From Alcaligenes faecalis (GTDB lineage Bacteria > Pseudomonadota > Gammaproteobacteria > Burkholderiales > Burkholderiaceae_B): 64,000 nt of DNA. Below are positions 16,962 to 26,490 of this stretch, in pieces (within the stretch, counting starts at the first letter, position 1; each line of letters opens with the position of its first letter). Under the pieces are notes generated by a model. That model had not been told where the DNA came from. It worked only from the letters and a program-made list of their open reading frames with translations, and searched no databases. The translations under genes were made by a program, and so were the position numbers. The stretch lies in NCBI RefSeq assembly GCF_041521385.1, contig NZ_CP168006.1, forward strand, positions 3,783,590 through 3,847,589. The letters are read 5' to 3'.

Positions 16962-17003
16962 AAAGGCCGAATAAAACATAGCCTCTTCAAGCGATGTTTG
17001 GCC

Positions 17004-17483
17004 TTATTCCTTGTCGCTCATATCCAGGGTGCTGTCTATCATTTTGCGCAGCAGATACACGATGGCCACGCGTTCTGCGGGGTTCAGATTGCCCATGGTC
17101 AGTTCGCTGATGGTATGGGCCCGCGGGATGACACGATCGAGCAGGTCCAGCCCTTCCTGGGTCAGCTCCACAATGACCTTGCGTCTGTCGTCCTTGTCCG
17201 GTGCCAGTTCAATCAGGTTGCGTGATTTCAGACGCTGAATAATGCCCCGTATGGTGGCCTGGTCGACTGCCGTGGCTTCGACCAGCTCGGTTTGCGAGCT
17301 GGGTCCATGGTCGCGCAGAGCGCAGAGCGTCACGAACTGAATCGCAGTTAGCTGAGTGTCGCCTACGTAATGCTGAAAGATGGCCGTGTGCCGTTGACCT
17401 GCCTTGCGCAGCAGGTGGCCGATTTGTTCGGTGACATCGTAGGACAAGGTTTGAGGCTCAGGAACGGGGGAGGTAGGCTGCAT
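17004..17483 (-). CDS. MarR-family regulator, NicR/BpsR type
   Basis: 159-residue winged-helix protein starting at ATG 17483 (GAAAG just upstream). The DNA-binding core reads SQTELVEATAVDQATIRGIIQRLKSR, then the wing with DKDDRRKVIVELTQEG. It is divergent from nicC across a 400-base AT-rich region. MarR proteins in this position (NicR in Pseudomonas putida, BpsR in Bordetella) repress nicotinate-degradation genes and respond to 6-hydroxynicotinate, so the same role is inferred. A longer frame begins at 17642, but its extra 53 residues do not look like the family. Confidence 0.78.
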   Translation of the reverse strand: MQPTSPVPEPQTLSYDVTEQIGHLLRKAGQRHTAIFQHYVGDTQLTAIQFVTLCALRDHGPSSQTELVEATAVDQATIRGIIQRLKSRNLIELAPDKDDRRKVIVELTQEGLDLLDRVIPRAHTISELTMGNLNPAERVAIVYLLRKMIDSTLDMSDKE

Positions 17484-19035
<1,552 letters not shown>

Positions 19036-19307
19036 GCCGTGCGCTGCGCTGATTCTGGGAGCGATCTGGGCTCAGTGCAGCATCAATCTGATCGGGTCTC
19101 GCTGTGCATGGCCTGTCTCTATGGAGAGAGACGGCCAGGTTCAGTCGGGAGTCACCGTTGATACATCACTCTTTATCTGTAAACGGTCAGCAGCCCAATG
19201 GGGGGAGTGCGGACGCGTTCAGGGCCCTGCTGTGTTCTGTCAGGTGCTGTTTTTAGGCAGTTTTCTGGTTCACCAGGCATACCAATAATTATCTGGAGAT
19301 ATACAAG

Positions 19308-20624
19308 GTGCATTCATCCATCCAAAGTCCTACGGCTGTGCCTGCTGGTCGGGACGGAAACGGAGATCTCTATAAGAAGATCATCTGGCGTCTGATCCCA
19401 TTTTTGTGTTTTTGTTATTTGGCTGCTTATCTGGATCGTATCAATGTCGGCTTTGCCAAGCTGCAAATGCTCGACCATCTGCAGTGGAGTGAAACGGCCT
19501 ACGGTCTGGGTGCGGGCTTGTTCTTTTTGGGCTACATCCTGTTCGAGGTACCCAGCAACCTGATTCTGGAGCGTGTGGGCGCCAAGCTGTGGATTGCCCG
19601 CATCATGATTACCTGGGGCATCTTGTCTGGCCTGACCATGTTTGTCACCACACCCACGCAGTTCTACATTCTGCGTTTTGTGCTGGGTGCGGCAGAAGCG
19701 GGTTTCTTGCCAGGTGTGTTGTATTACCTGACCTTGTGGTTTCCCACTTACCGGCGCGGCAAGATCATTGCCTTGTTCATGATCGGTCTGCCTTTGTCCA
19801 GTGTGATTGGTGGTCCTTTGTCCGGCTGGATTATTGGTCACTTTGATCATATGAATGGCTGGCGTGGTTGGCAGTGGCTGTTTCTTTTGGAAGCGATTCC
19901 CAGCGTGCTGCTCGGTATTCTGACTTTCTGGGCCTTGCCGAACAGTTATCAGTCTGCGCAGTGGCTTAGTCAGGAAGAGAAGTCTCGTCTGGCTGCGGAT
20001 CTGGCTGCTGATGATGCCGAAGGCAAGGGCGTCAAGCACAGCTTTAAAGATGGTTTCTTCAACCTGAAAGTGTGGATGCTGGGTGGGATCGACTTCTCTA
20101 TTCTGTTGGGCACATACTCCATCAGTTTCTGGATGCCGTCCTTTATCCGTGCGGCGGGTGTGCAGGATCCTTTCCAGATTGGTTTGATGACGGCCATTCC
20201 ATCGCTGGCCGGTGTCGTGGGCATGTTGATGATTGGTGCCAGTTCGGACCGTTGCCGTGAGCGTCGTTGGCACTTGATCGTGCCGCTGACCATCGGTGCG
20301 ATTGCCTTGGTTGTCAGTACCTTTGTGGCCCATCACGCCTGGTTGACTGTGCTGGCCTTTACGGTTGCCTCGGCCGTGATCATGGGGGCTGTGCCTGTGT
20401 TCTTCAGCTTGCCAGCGACGTTCCTGAAAGGTACCGCTGCGGCAACCGGTTTTGCTCTGGCATGTTCCTTGGCCAATATTGCTGGCTTGGTCAGTAACTC
20501 CCTGATTGGTTGGGTAACCGACCTGACAGGCTCGGGCAGCGCCGCCTTGTGGCTGTTTGCCGGTAGCTTGATGGTGAGCTGCTTGTTGGCGTACGCCTTG
20601 CCAGCTAAACAGGTGAACCGCTAA
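19308..20624 (+). CDS. MFS transporter, anion:cation symporter family (NicT-like)
   Basis: 438 residues with twelve predicted helices. It has the ACS-family patterns YLDRINVGFAKLQM after helix 1, FEVPSNLILERVGAKLWIARIM, and RFVLGAAEAGFLPGVLYYLTLWFP. The family imports organic acids such as phthalate, nicotinate or hydroxynicotinate. It follows nicC by 272 bases and starts at GTG 19308, nine bases after CTGGAG. Given its neighbour, uptake of nicotinate or a hydroxylated derivative is likely. The gap before it holds an imperfect hairpin (about 19108-19135), so it may have a separate transcript. Confidence 0.82.
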   Translation: MHSSIQSPTAVPAGRDGNGDLYKKIIWRLIPFLCFCYLAAYLDRINVGFAKLQMLDHLQWSETAYGLGAGLFFLGYILFEVPSNLILERVGAKLWIARIMITWGILSGLTMFVTTPTQFYILRFVLGAAEAGFLPGVLYYLTLWFPTYRRGKIIALFMIGLPLSSVIGGPLSGWIIGHFDHMNGWRGWQWLFLLEAIPSVLLGILTFWALPNSYQSAQWLSQEEKSRLAADLAADDAEGKGVKHSFKDGFFNLKVWMLGGIDFSILLGTYSISFWMPSFIRAAGVQDPFQIGLMTAIPSLAGVVGMLMIGASSDRCRERRWHLIVPLTIGAIALVVSTFVAHHAWLTVLAFTVASAVIMGAVPVFFSLPATFLKGTAAATGFALACSLANIAGLVSNSLIGWVTDLTGSGSAALWLFAGSLMVSCLLAYALPAKQVNR

Positions 20625-20654
20625 GTTGTTGTTTGTTCCTGTTGTCTGAAACAC

Positions 20655-20691
20655 AAAAAACATACCCGGCTGATGGCCGGGTATGTTTTTT
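20655..20691. terminator. bidirectional terminator
   Basis: ACATACCCGGC (20660-20670) and GCCGGGTATGT (20676-20686) form an 11-bp stem flanked by A-run and T-run, so it can end the MFS transcript from the left and the minus-strand transcript from the right. Confidence 0.85.
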
Positions 20692-20762
20692 GGTTACGGC
20701 GTGTTGGGTACGCCGCCTTGCTGAACCAGGTCGGCGGGCTTGTGGCCAGACTCCGATCCGAT

Positions 20763-21032
20763 TCAGGCAGAAACTTGGCTATCTTGCTGCAACCAGGCTT
20801 GCAAGTCAGCCGTTTCGTATAGAACCTGTGCGCTCAGCACGCGCAAGCCGTGCGGACCACTGTCCAGGATGCGGTGCTCACCTTTGGCTTGTTGCAATTC
20901 CAGTTCGCTGTCAGGCAGTGTCATCAGGTGGCGGGCTACGGCAATCAGTTGTTCAGGCGGGCAGCAGGGGCTGGACTCAAAGTGTCCGACTTCTTTCCCG
21001 TTTTGGCGAATGATCAGGCGTAATGGATTCAT
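20763..21032 (-). CDS. small protein of unknown function downstream of the PLPBP gene
   Basis: 89-residue soluble protein with a CCPPEQL segment and a predicted mixed alpha/beta content. Its ATG overlaps the stop of the PLPBP gene in an ATGA junction, which strongly supports translation and co-expression. I do not recognise the family. The junction suggests a role tied to pyridoxal phosphate homeostasis, but that is context only. Confidence 0.6.
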   Translation of the reverse strand: MNPLRLIIRQNGKEVGHFESSPCCPPEQLIAVARHLMTLPDSELELQQAKGEHRILDSGPHGLRVLSAQVLYETADLQAWLQQDSQVSA

Positions 21033-21832
21033 GATGTTGTTGCCGTATCGGAGACGGGCCAGTAAAAGTTGTTGGGTGTGGCGCGTGCACCAAAAATGGC
21101 TTGTCCAACACGCACAATGGTAGAACCTTCGGCAATAGCGACTTCATAGTCGCCCGACATACCCATGGACAGTTCACGGATGTTTTCGGCGTGGGCAATA
21201 TCGTTGCGTAACTGATCGCGCAAATTGCGCAGCAGGGCAAAACAAGGCCGTACCCGCTCCGGGTCGGCATCCATCAAGGCCAAGGTCATCAGGCCTTTGA
21301 CTTTCAAGGCAGAAAACTGGGGAAGCTCGCGCACGAACGCGTGTACTTCTTCGGGGGGTAAACCGAATTTGCTGTCCTCGCTGGAGGTGTTTACCTGCAC
21401 GAAGACGTCCAGGCTGCGGCCTTCAATTTGCAGGCGGCGATCTAGTGCCTCCGCAGTCTTGAGCTTGTCCAAGGCATGAAATTCAGAGGCAAAGCGCGCA
21501 ACGGACTTGGCTTTATTGCTTTGCAAGTGTCCAATAACAGCCCATTCTAAATCTGGCAGCTCTTCGCGCAGGGCTTCGTACTTGCCTTCGGCTTCCTGCA
21601 CCTTGTTCTCGCCCAGCAAGCGGCAGCCGGCTTGGTAGGCCAGACGGATGCGGTCAATCCCGAAGGTTTTGCTGACAGTCAGTAAACGTACGTCGCCAGC
21701 AGCACGTCCGTAGCGCAGGCAGGCGGCATCGATTCTTTGTTGTACCAGGGCAATGCGTTCCCGAAATGCCTCTACACTGGTGGAGGTGGGATAATGCTCG
21801 GTGTGAAGTAGATCAGGGGCGGATTCGGACAT
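21029..21832 (-). CDS. yggS: pyridoxal phosphate homeostasis protein (PLPBP, YggS family)
   Basis: 267-residue single-barrel PLP-binding protein. LLTVSKTFGIDRI carries the lysine that holds the cofactor; GENKVQEAEGKYEAL, WAVIGHLQSNKAK, LMTLALMD, and LSMGMSGDYEVAIAEGSTIVRVGQAIFG are family signatures. YggS proteins buffer free PLP and affect amino-acid pools rather than catalyse a reaction. The start is uncertain: ATG 21832 (MSES) fits the family better than 21886, although its ribosome site is weak. It is divergent from a PtsJ-like regulator, itself a PLP-dependent repressor of B6 salvage. Confidence 0.9.
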   Translation of the reverse strand: MSESAPDLLHTEHYPTSTSVEAFRERIALVQQRIDAACLRYGRAAGDVRLLTVSKTFGIDRIRLAYQAGCRLLGENKVQEAEGKYEALREELPDLEWAVIGHLQSNKAKSVARFASEFHALDKLKTAEALDRRLQIEGRSLDVFVQVNTSSEDSKFGLPPEEVHAFVRELPQFSALKVKGLMTLALMDADPERVRPCFALLRNLRDQLRNDIAHAENIRELSMGMSGDYEVAIAEGSTIVRVGQAIFGARATPNNFYWPVSDTATTS

Positions 21833-21909
21833 GGCGCACCAGTAAGGAAGAAAAAAAAGATAAACTCGACCCTGCGGGTCGCGCATAAACTATTATGTCA
21901 TAGGTCAAA

Positions 21910-23217
21910 ATGAATATCCAGGGAAGCAATGCGAAGGAACTTTTCGATGATATCCGACAGCAAGTGGCACTGGGGCGAATTGCTCCGGGCCAGATTCTGC
22001 CGCCGGTACGCGAACTGGCTCAAACACTGGGATTGAACCGGAACACGGTTGCCCTGGCATACAAACGCCTGGTCTCTGCCGGGGTGGCCGATGCACAAGG
22101 CCGTCGAGGGACACGGATTCGTGAGGCAATCCGGGAGCTGGCACGCGAAGGACATGGCGCCAGTTCGGCCTTGCAGGATCTGGCCAGCGGCAATCCGGCG
22201 TTGGGTTATTTGCCTGCGCCCACCCAGTTAACGGCCGGGGTGCGGGGTCAAGCCCAGGCTTTGTACGGTGCCGATCCCCTGGTGCCTGAGTTGCGTGCTG
22301 TGTGCCAACAGGTGTTCCATAAGGACACGCCATCGGAATCTGATTATCACGTCAGCTATGGTGCGGTCGATGCGATCGAGCGTTTGCTGCAAGCCTTTTT
22401 GCTGGCGGGCGATAAAGTCGGGATTGAAGACCCCGGTTATTTGAACAGCATCAACTCTGTGCATACGCTGGGCTATAAGCCCGTCGGTATTGCCGTTGAT
22501 AGCGAAGGGATTGTGCCGGCTTCGCTGGAAGCCGCGCTGGAGGACGGCCTGCGTGCCTTGATTTTGACCCCGCGTGCGCACAATCCCACAGGATGCTCCT
22601 TGAGCCGTGCTCGCGCCAAGCAGATCGAACAGATCCTGAAGCAGTATCCCGAATTGTTGTTGATGATTGATGACCACTTCTGGATGCTGGCCAGCAGTCC
22701 ATACCGCAACGTGATTCCTGCCGATCACTTGCGTTGGGCCCTGATCCGTTCCGTATCCAAAGGTTTGGGTCCGGATTTGCGTGTGGCTTTGGTCGCGTCG
22801 GATCTGCAAACCAGCGAGCGTTTGTCGCAACGTTTGGCCTCCGGTGCCCAATGGGTCAGCCACCTTTTGCAGCAAATGGTCGTGCACGGTTTGACAGATG
22901 CCCAGATCAAGGCGCAGACCCGTATTGCGCAAGCCGCCTATGTACAGGCTCGCGCCGATTTGATACATGCCTTGAAAAAGCACAGCATTCCTTTTTGGGA
23001 TAGCGAAGAAGGCTTCAATCTGTGGATTCCGCTGGATCGGGAAGCCGAGCCGGTATTGGCAGGATTGGCCGCACGTGGCTGGTTGGTTCGATCCGGACAA
23101 GTCTTTGGCGTGAGCAATCCCGCTCAGGGCTTGCGTGTCAGTTTTGCAAATCTGGACACCAAAGACGCCCAACGTTTTGCAACCGACTTGGCTCAAGTTC
23201 TGCAAGAACGCTATTAG
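21910..23217 (+). CDS. MocR/GntR-type regulator with aminotransferase domain (PtsJ-like)
   Basis: 435 residues: an N-terminal GntR winged helix (about 1-75, with LPPVRELAQTLGLNRNTVALA) fused to a fold-type I aminotransferase domain. The latter has the PLP-binding lysine in RSVSKGLGPDLRVAL and HNPTGCSLS, the substrate/cofactor loop. The N-terminus resembles PtsJ, the repressor of the pyridoxal kinase gene pdxK in enterobacteria. Such proteins sense PLP. Its location next to the PLP-buffer gene supports a vitamin B6 role. Other MocR roles, for example GABA or taurine metabolism, are possible. Confidence 0.78.
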   Translation: MNIQGSNAKELFDDIRQQVALGRIAPGQILPPVRELAQTLGLNRNTVALAYKRLVSAGVADAQGRRGTRIREAIRELAREGHGASSALQDLASGNPALGYLPAPTQLTAGVRGQAQALYGADPLVPELRAVCQQVFHKDTPSESDYHVSYGAVDAIERLLQAFLLAGDKVGIEDPGYLNSINSVHTLGYKPVGIAVDSEGIVPASLEAALEDGLRALILTPRAHNPTGCSLSRARAKQIEQILKQYPELLLMIDDHFWMLASSPYRNVIPADHLRWALIRSVSKGLGPDLRVALVASDLQTSERLSQRLASGAQWVSHLLQQMVVHGLTDAQIKAQTRIAQAAYVQARADLIHALKKHSIPFWDSEEGFNLWIPLDREAEPVLAGLAARGWLVRSGQVFGVSNPAQGLRVSFANLDTKDAQRFATDLAQVLQERY

Positions 23218-23267
23218 TCACTACCTTGCTGCTTCTAATGAGGTAGCAAGATAGTGACCTCTCTTAC

Positions 23268-23303
23268 GCGCCCATTCAGATCGTTAAAAGGGGCGCTATT
23301 TTT
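23268..23303 (+). terminator. terminator after the PtsJ-like gene
   Basis: GCGCCC (23268-23273) pairs with GGGCGC (23291-23296) and TATTTTT follows. A second imperfect stem lies at about 23218-23259 (TCACTACCTTGCT against AGCAAGATAGTGA). Confidence 0.6.
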
Positions 23304-23318
23304 ATGGGTGCAAGACTG

Positions 23319-24188
23319 TTATTTGGCCGGGCGATTGCTGATCCATTGCACCGCCAGCACACTGCCCATGACTAAAATAATGCCCAGCAGGCTGGAGCCT
23401 GTCATGGCCTGACCCAAAATCAGCCAACCCAGAATGACAGCAGTCAAAGGGCTAAGCAGACCCAACGAGGACACGGCCACAGAGGGTAAAACGGCAATAC
23501 CACGGAACCACAGGGTATAGGCCAGTAGCGCACCGATCAGACACAGGTAGAGATAACCGCCGATTTGTACGCTGCTCAAGGAGCTGTCCAGTGGTGGATC
23601 CAGCCACAAGGCTAGCGGGGCAAGCATCAAACCACCGAGCATCAATTGCCAGGCCGTGAAGGCCAGAATCGGCATGCCACTACGCCAGCGATGCGACAGG
23701 TACGTGCCCATGGCCATGCACAAAGCCCCGACAATGGCCGCGATCATGCCCCAGGTATCCCATTGGCTCTCTGGCGATAGCAGCAAAATGCCCATGCCGA
23801 TAATGCCGACCACGCAAGCGAGCAAGGCCAGGGTGACCGGGCGCTTGCCTTCCAAAGCCCAGGCCAGTGCAATCACGACCAAGGGCTGAGCGGCCCCCAC
23901 AACAGCGGCCAGGCCACCCGGCAGGCGGTAGGCGGCTACGAATAGCAGTGCCTGAAATGCGCCAATATTCAAGGCTGCCAGAATCAGAGTCTTGCCCCAG
24001 TCACCTCGGGCAGGCATGCGTCGGCTCCACAAGAGCAGCATCACGCCAGCGGGAAAGCAACGTAAAAAGGCCGCGATAAAAGGGCGGTCGGGCGGCAGAA
24101 TTTCTGTGGTCACAATGTAAGTGGAACCCCAGATGGCGGGGCCCAGGGCGGTCAAGGTCGTCACCAGCCAAAGAGACAGTCGGTTCAT
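23319..24188 (-). CDS. EamA/DMT family transporter
   Basis: 289-residue protein with ten hydrophobic helices and the internal two-fold repeat of EamA domains: N-terminal PAIWGSTYIVTTEILPP and, in the second half, the block ending LSPLTAVILGWLILGQ. Members export amino acids or other small metabolites, but the substrate cannot be read from sequence. It is divergent from a MarR gene, and the shared 85-base region has two similar palindromes, so it is probably the MarR target. Confidence 0.85.
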   Translation of the reverse strand: MNRLSLWLVTTLTALGPAIWGSTYIVTTEILPPDRPFIAAFLRCFPAGVMLLLWSRRMPARGDWGKTLILAALNIGAFQALLFVAAYRLPGGLAAVVGAAQPLVVIALAWALEGKRPVTLALLACVVGIIGMGILLLSPESQWDTWGMIAAIVGALCMAMGTYLSHRWRSGMPILAFTAWQLMLGGLMLAPLALWLDPPLDSSLSSVQIGGYLYLCLIGALLAYTLWFRGIAVLPSVAVSSLGLLSPLTAVILGWLILGQAMTGSSLLGIILVMGSVLAVQWISNRPAK

Positions 24189-24196
24189 GGTAAAAG

Positions 24197-24254
24197 TATC
24201 TTGATGTCGAGATAAATGTCAGTGTAGGGGCGATTTATCTTAATATCAAGATAA
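24197..24254. promoter_or_regulatory. twin MarR-type palindromic operators
   Basis: TATCTTGATGTCGAGATA (24197-24214) and TTATCTTAATATCAAGATAA (24235-24254) are two copies of one palindrome between the divergent EamA and MarR genes. They cover both likely promoters, which fits autoregulation plus control of the exporter. Confidence 0.75.
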
Positions 24255-24273
24255 ATATTGAAATCGAGAAATC

Positions 24274-24783
24274 ATGAGCGAAGAACACGACGCGGTAGAC
24301 CTGATCATCAATCAGTGGCGCGAACAACGGCCAGACTTGCAGAATCTGGACGCCATGGCCTTGCTGGGCCGCATGACGCGCTGCTTTCAACTGGTCCAAA
24401 AACAGATGAGCGACAACTTCAGGCGACATGGCCTGCAGTTGGGCGAGTTTGATGTGCTGGCCAGCCTGCGCCGCTCCGGCCCGCCGTATACCTTGGCACC
24501 CACGGCCTTGTTTTCTTCCTTGATGGTCAGCTCCGGCACCATGACGCATCGTTTGCAGGGTCTGGAAAAGCAGGGTTTGATCGAGCGCATTGCGGACCCG
24601 GAAGATGCCCGCCGTATGCTGGTGCGCTTGAGTCCTGCGGGTTTGGCCTGTGTGGATGCCGTCGTGGTGGAGCATTTGGCCGCCGAGGAAAGTTTGCTGC
24701 AAGGGTTGGATACTACGCAGCGGCAAAGCCTGGATAGCTTGTTGCGCGACTGGATGCGTTTGTTGGAGTCGCGCCCGGCTTGA
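24274..24783 (+). CDS. MarR-family transcriptional regulator
   Basis: 169-residue regulator. The winged helix covers about residues 55-125: LGEFDVLASLRRSG, then PTALFSSLMVSSGTMTHRLQGLEKQGLIER, and the wing with DPEDARRMLVRLSPAG. It starts 19 bases after the right-hand palindrome. It most likely represses itself and the divergent exporter and is released by the exported compound. No cysteine pair typical of redox-sensing OhrR proteins is seen. Confidence 0.85.
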   Translation: MSEEHDAVDLIINQWREQRPDLQNLDAMALLGRMTRCFQLVQKQMSDNFRRHGLQLGEFDVLASLRRSGPPYTLAPTALFSSLMVSSGTMTHRLQGLEKQGLIERIADPEDARRMLVRLSPAGLACVDAVVVEHLAAEESLLQGLDTTQRQSLDSLLRDWMRLLESRPA

Positions 24784-24822
24784 AGGAATGCTAAAGTAGC
24801 TGGATATATACACAGCCTGCTT

Positions 24823-26490
24823 ATGACTCTGCCCGAGCTTCCTCCTTTTTACTATCTGCATAATTTCCATCAGGTTTTGCAATGGGTTCAGCACGCCAGT
24901 GCCGACCTGCTGGAGCCTGAGCACGTTCAATGCGGCCATCGATTTGTGTATGCCTCCCAGCCTGCGCAAGCTTTATTGGTGCGCTTGTTGATGCGTAAAG
25001 GCCCGGTGTTTCGTATCGACAAGCTGCGTTATGCCGAAATCGACGATCTGGATGCAGCAGTACAAGAGCTGGCGGATAGTGAACTGATAGAAATCAGTCC
25101 CGAACTGGATCTGGAAACCTTGTTTGCTGTCCATACGGTGCCTGAGCTGCGCCGTTTGTTCAGTGATCTGCCAGCCACCGGGCGCAAGTCGGATTATCTG
25201 GAGTGGATTGCTCATTTGCACGGCGAACAGGCACGGCCCTTTCGGGAGTGGTGTACAGATCCTACGTTACAGGCTCCCATGCTGCGCCTCTCACCGCAGG
25301 TCATGCATTGGGCACAGCGTTTGCAACTGCTGTTTTTTGGCAATCATTACCAGGATTGGTCGGAGTTCGTGCTCAGTGATCTGGGCTTGTACCGCTACGA
25401 AACCGTAGTTCTGGATCAGGCCAGTCGAGCGTTTCGCCATACTGAGGACGTGCGTCTGTATGAAACCTTGTCCGAGTTGCGTGAGGCACAGGATGAGGCC
25501 GATCCAAAGCTCTGGGCCCAACGCTTTGCCGCCGTCCAGGCCATTGAGACTGACAGTGATTGGCTTGAACGACGCAAAGCAAAAACGCTGTTTCAACTAG
25601 GCCAGCAAGCCGAGCGCCAGCATTGGTGGCCCTTGGCCGAGCAAGCCTATTTGCAGACCCATTGGCCAGGAGCCCGTTATCGCCAATTGCGGGTGCTGGA
25701 GCGTCAGGACAAGCATCAAGTAGCCTGGCCCTTGTTTTGTCAGGCGTGGGCGCAGCCCGAAAATGAGAGTGAAGCCCAGAAGCTACTGCGTATGCTGCCC
25801 CGTCTGCGTCGCAAACTGGCAGTAGAAGCGCCGCCCAGCTTGCCATTCACTAAGCCCATAAGCCGCACGCAACGGAGTGATCTGGTTTTGTTCGATGACG
25901 GCAGTCGGGTCGAATCCCAGGTGCTGGCCCATTGGGACAGCCCTTCGGCTCCGGTGTTTTACGTAGAAAATGCCTTGTTTCCGGCCTTATTGGGCTTGTT
26001 GAGCTGGGATGCCATTTTCGCTCCCTTGCCCGGCGCATTTTTCCACCCTTATCAAGCCTGTCCGGCCGATTGGGGTAACCCGGATTTTGTGTTGCGCAGG
26101 CAAAACTTGTTTGATCAATCTTTAAGTGTGTTGGACGGTGCAGACTATAAAACCGTGATCTGGCGACGCTGGCAGGAAAAGCGCGGTATACAGTGTCCCT
26201 TGCTGATCTGGCCCGCCTTGGATGAATCCTTGATCGAGCAGGCCTTGCATTGCATCCCCGCCCAGCATTTACAGCTGGTGTTCAAGCGCATCTTGCAGGA
26301 TTGGCGGGACAACCGTTCCGGCTTGCCGGATTTGGTGCGTTTCATGCCTGCCCAGCAACGCTATGAATTGATTGAAGTAAAAGGCCCCGGAGACCGTTTG
26401 CAGGATAACCAGCGACGTTGGTTAAGTTATTTCGAGCAGCATGCCATCGCTGCGCGTGTTTGTTATGTGACCCGGCCTGAGTCGTCATGA
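24823..26490 (+). CDS. FAN1-type structure-specific nuclease (VRR-NUC domain)
   Basis: 555 residues with the layout of bacterial FAN1: an N-terminal SAP-like/DNA-binding part (DDLDAAVQELADSELIEI), a helical repeat middle (WWPLAEQAYLQTHWPGARYRQ), and a C-terminal VRR-NUC nuclease. The PD-(D/E)xK core is visible as LPDLVRF (Asp503) and ELIEVKGPGDRLQDNQRRW (Glu518, Lys520). FAN1 cuts 5' flaps and unhooks interstrand crosslinks. Its last bases overlap the ATG of a helicase gene, so both proteins are made together and likely act in one repair pathway. Confidence 0.9.
   Translation: MTLPELPPFYYLHNFHQVLQWVQHASADLLEPEHVQCGHRFVYASQPAQALLVRLLMRKGPVFRIDKLRYAEIDDLDAAVQELADSELIEISPELDLETLFAVHTVPELRRLFSDLPATGRKSDYLEWIAHLHGEQARPFREWCTDPTLQAPMLRLSPQVMHWAQRLQLLFFGNHYQDWSEFVLSDLGLYRYETVVLDQASRAFRHTEDVRLYETLSELREAQDEADPKLWAQRFAAVQAIETDSDWLERRKAKTLFQLGQQAERQHWWPLAEQAYLQTHWPGARYRQLRVLERQDKHQVAWPLFCQAWAQPENESEAQKLLRMLPRLRRKLAVEAPPSLPFTKPISRTQRSDLVLFDDGSRVESQVLAHWDSPSAPVFYVENALFPALLGLLSWDAIFAPLPGAFFHPYQACPADWGNPDFVLRRQNLFDQSLSVLDGADYKTVIWRRWQEKRGIQCPLLIWPALDESLIEQALHCIPAQHLQLVFKRILQDWRDNRSGLPDLVRFMPAQQRYELIEVKGPGDRLQDNQRRWLSYFEQHAIAARVCYVTRPESS

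Noticed and set aside
19314..20663. 449-codon minus-strand frame opposite the MFS transporter
   Set aside because: Gln/His/Arg-rich translation typical of antisense to a membrane protein gene.
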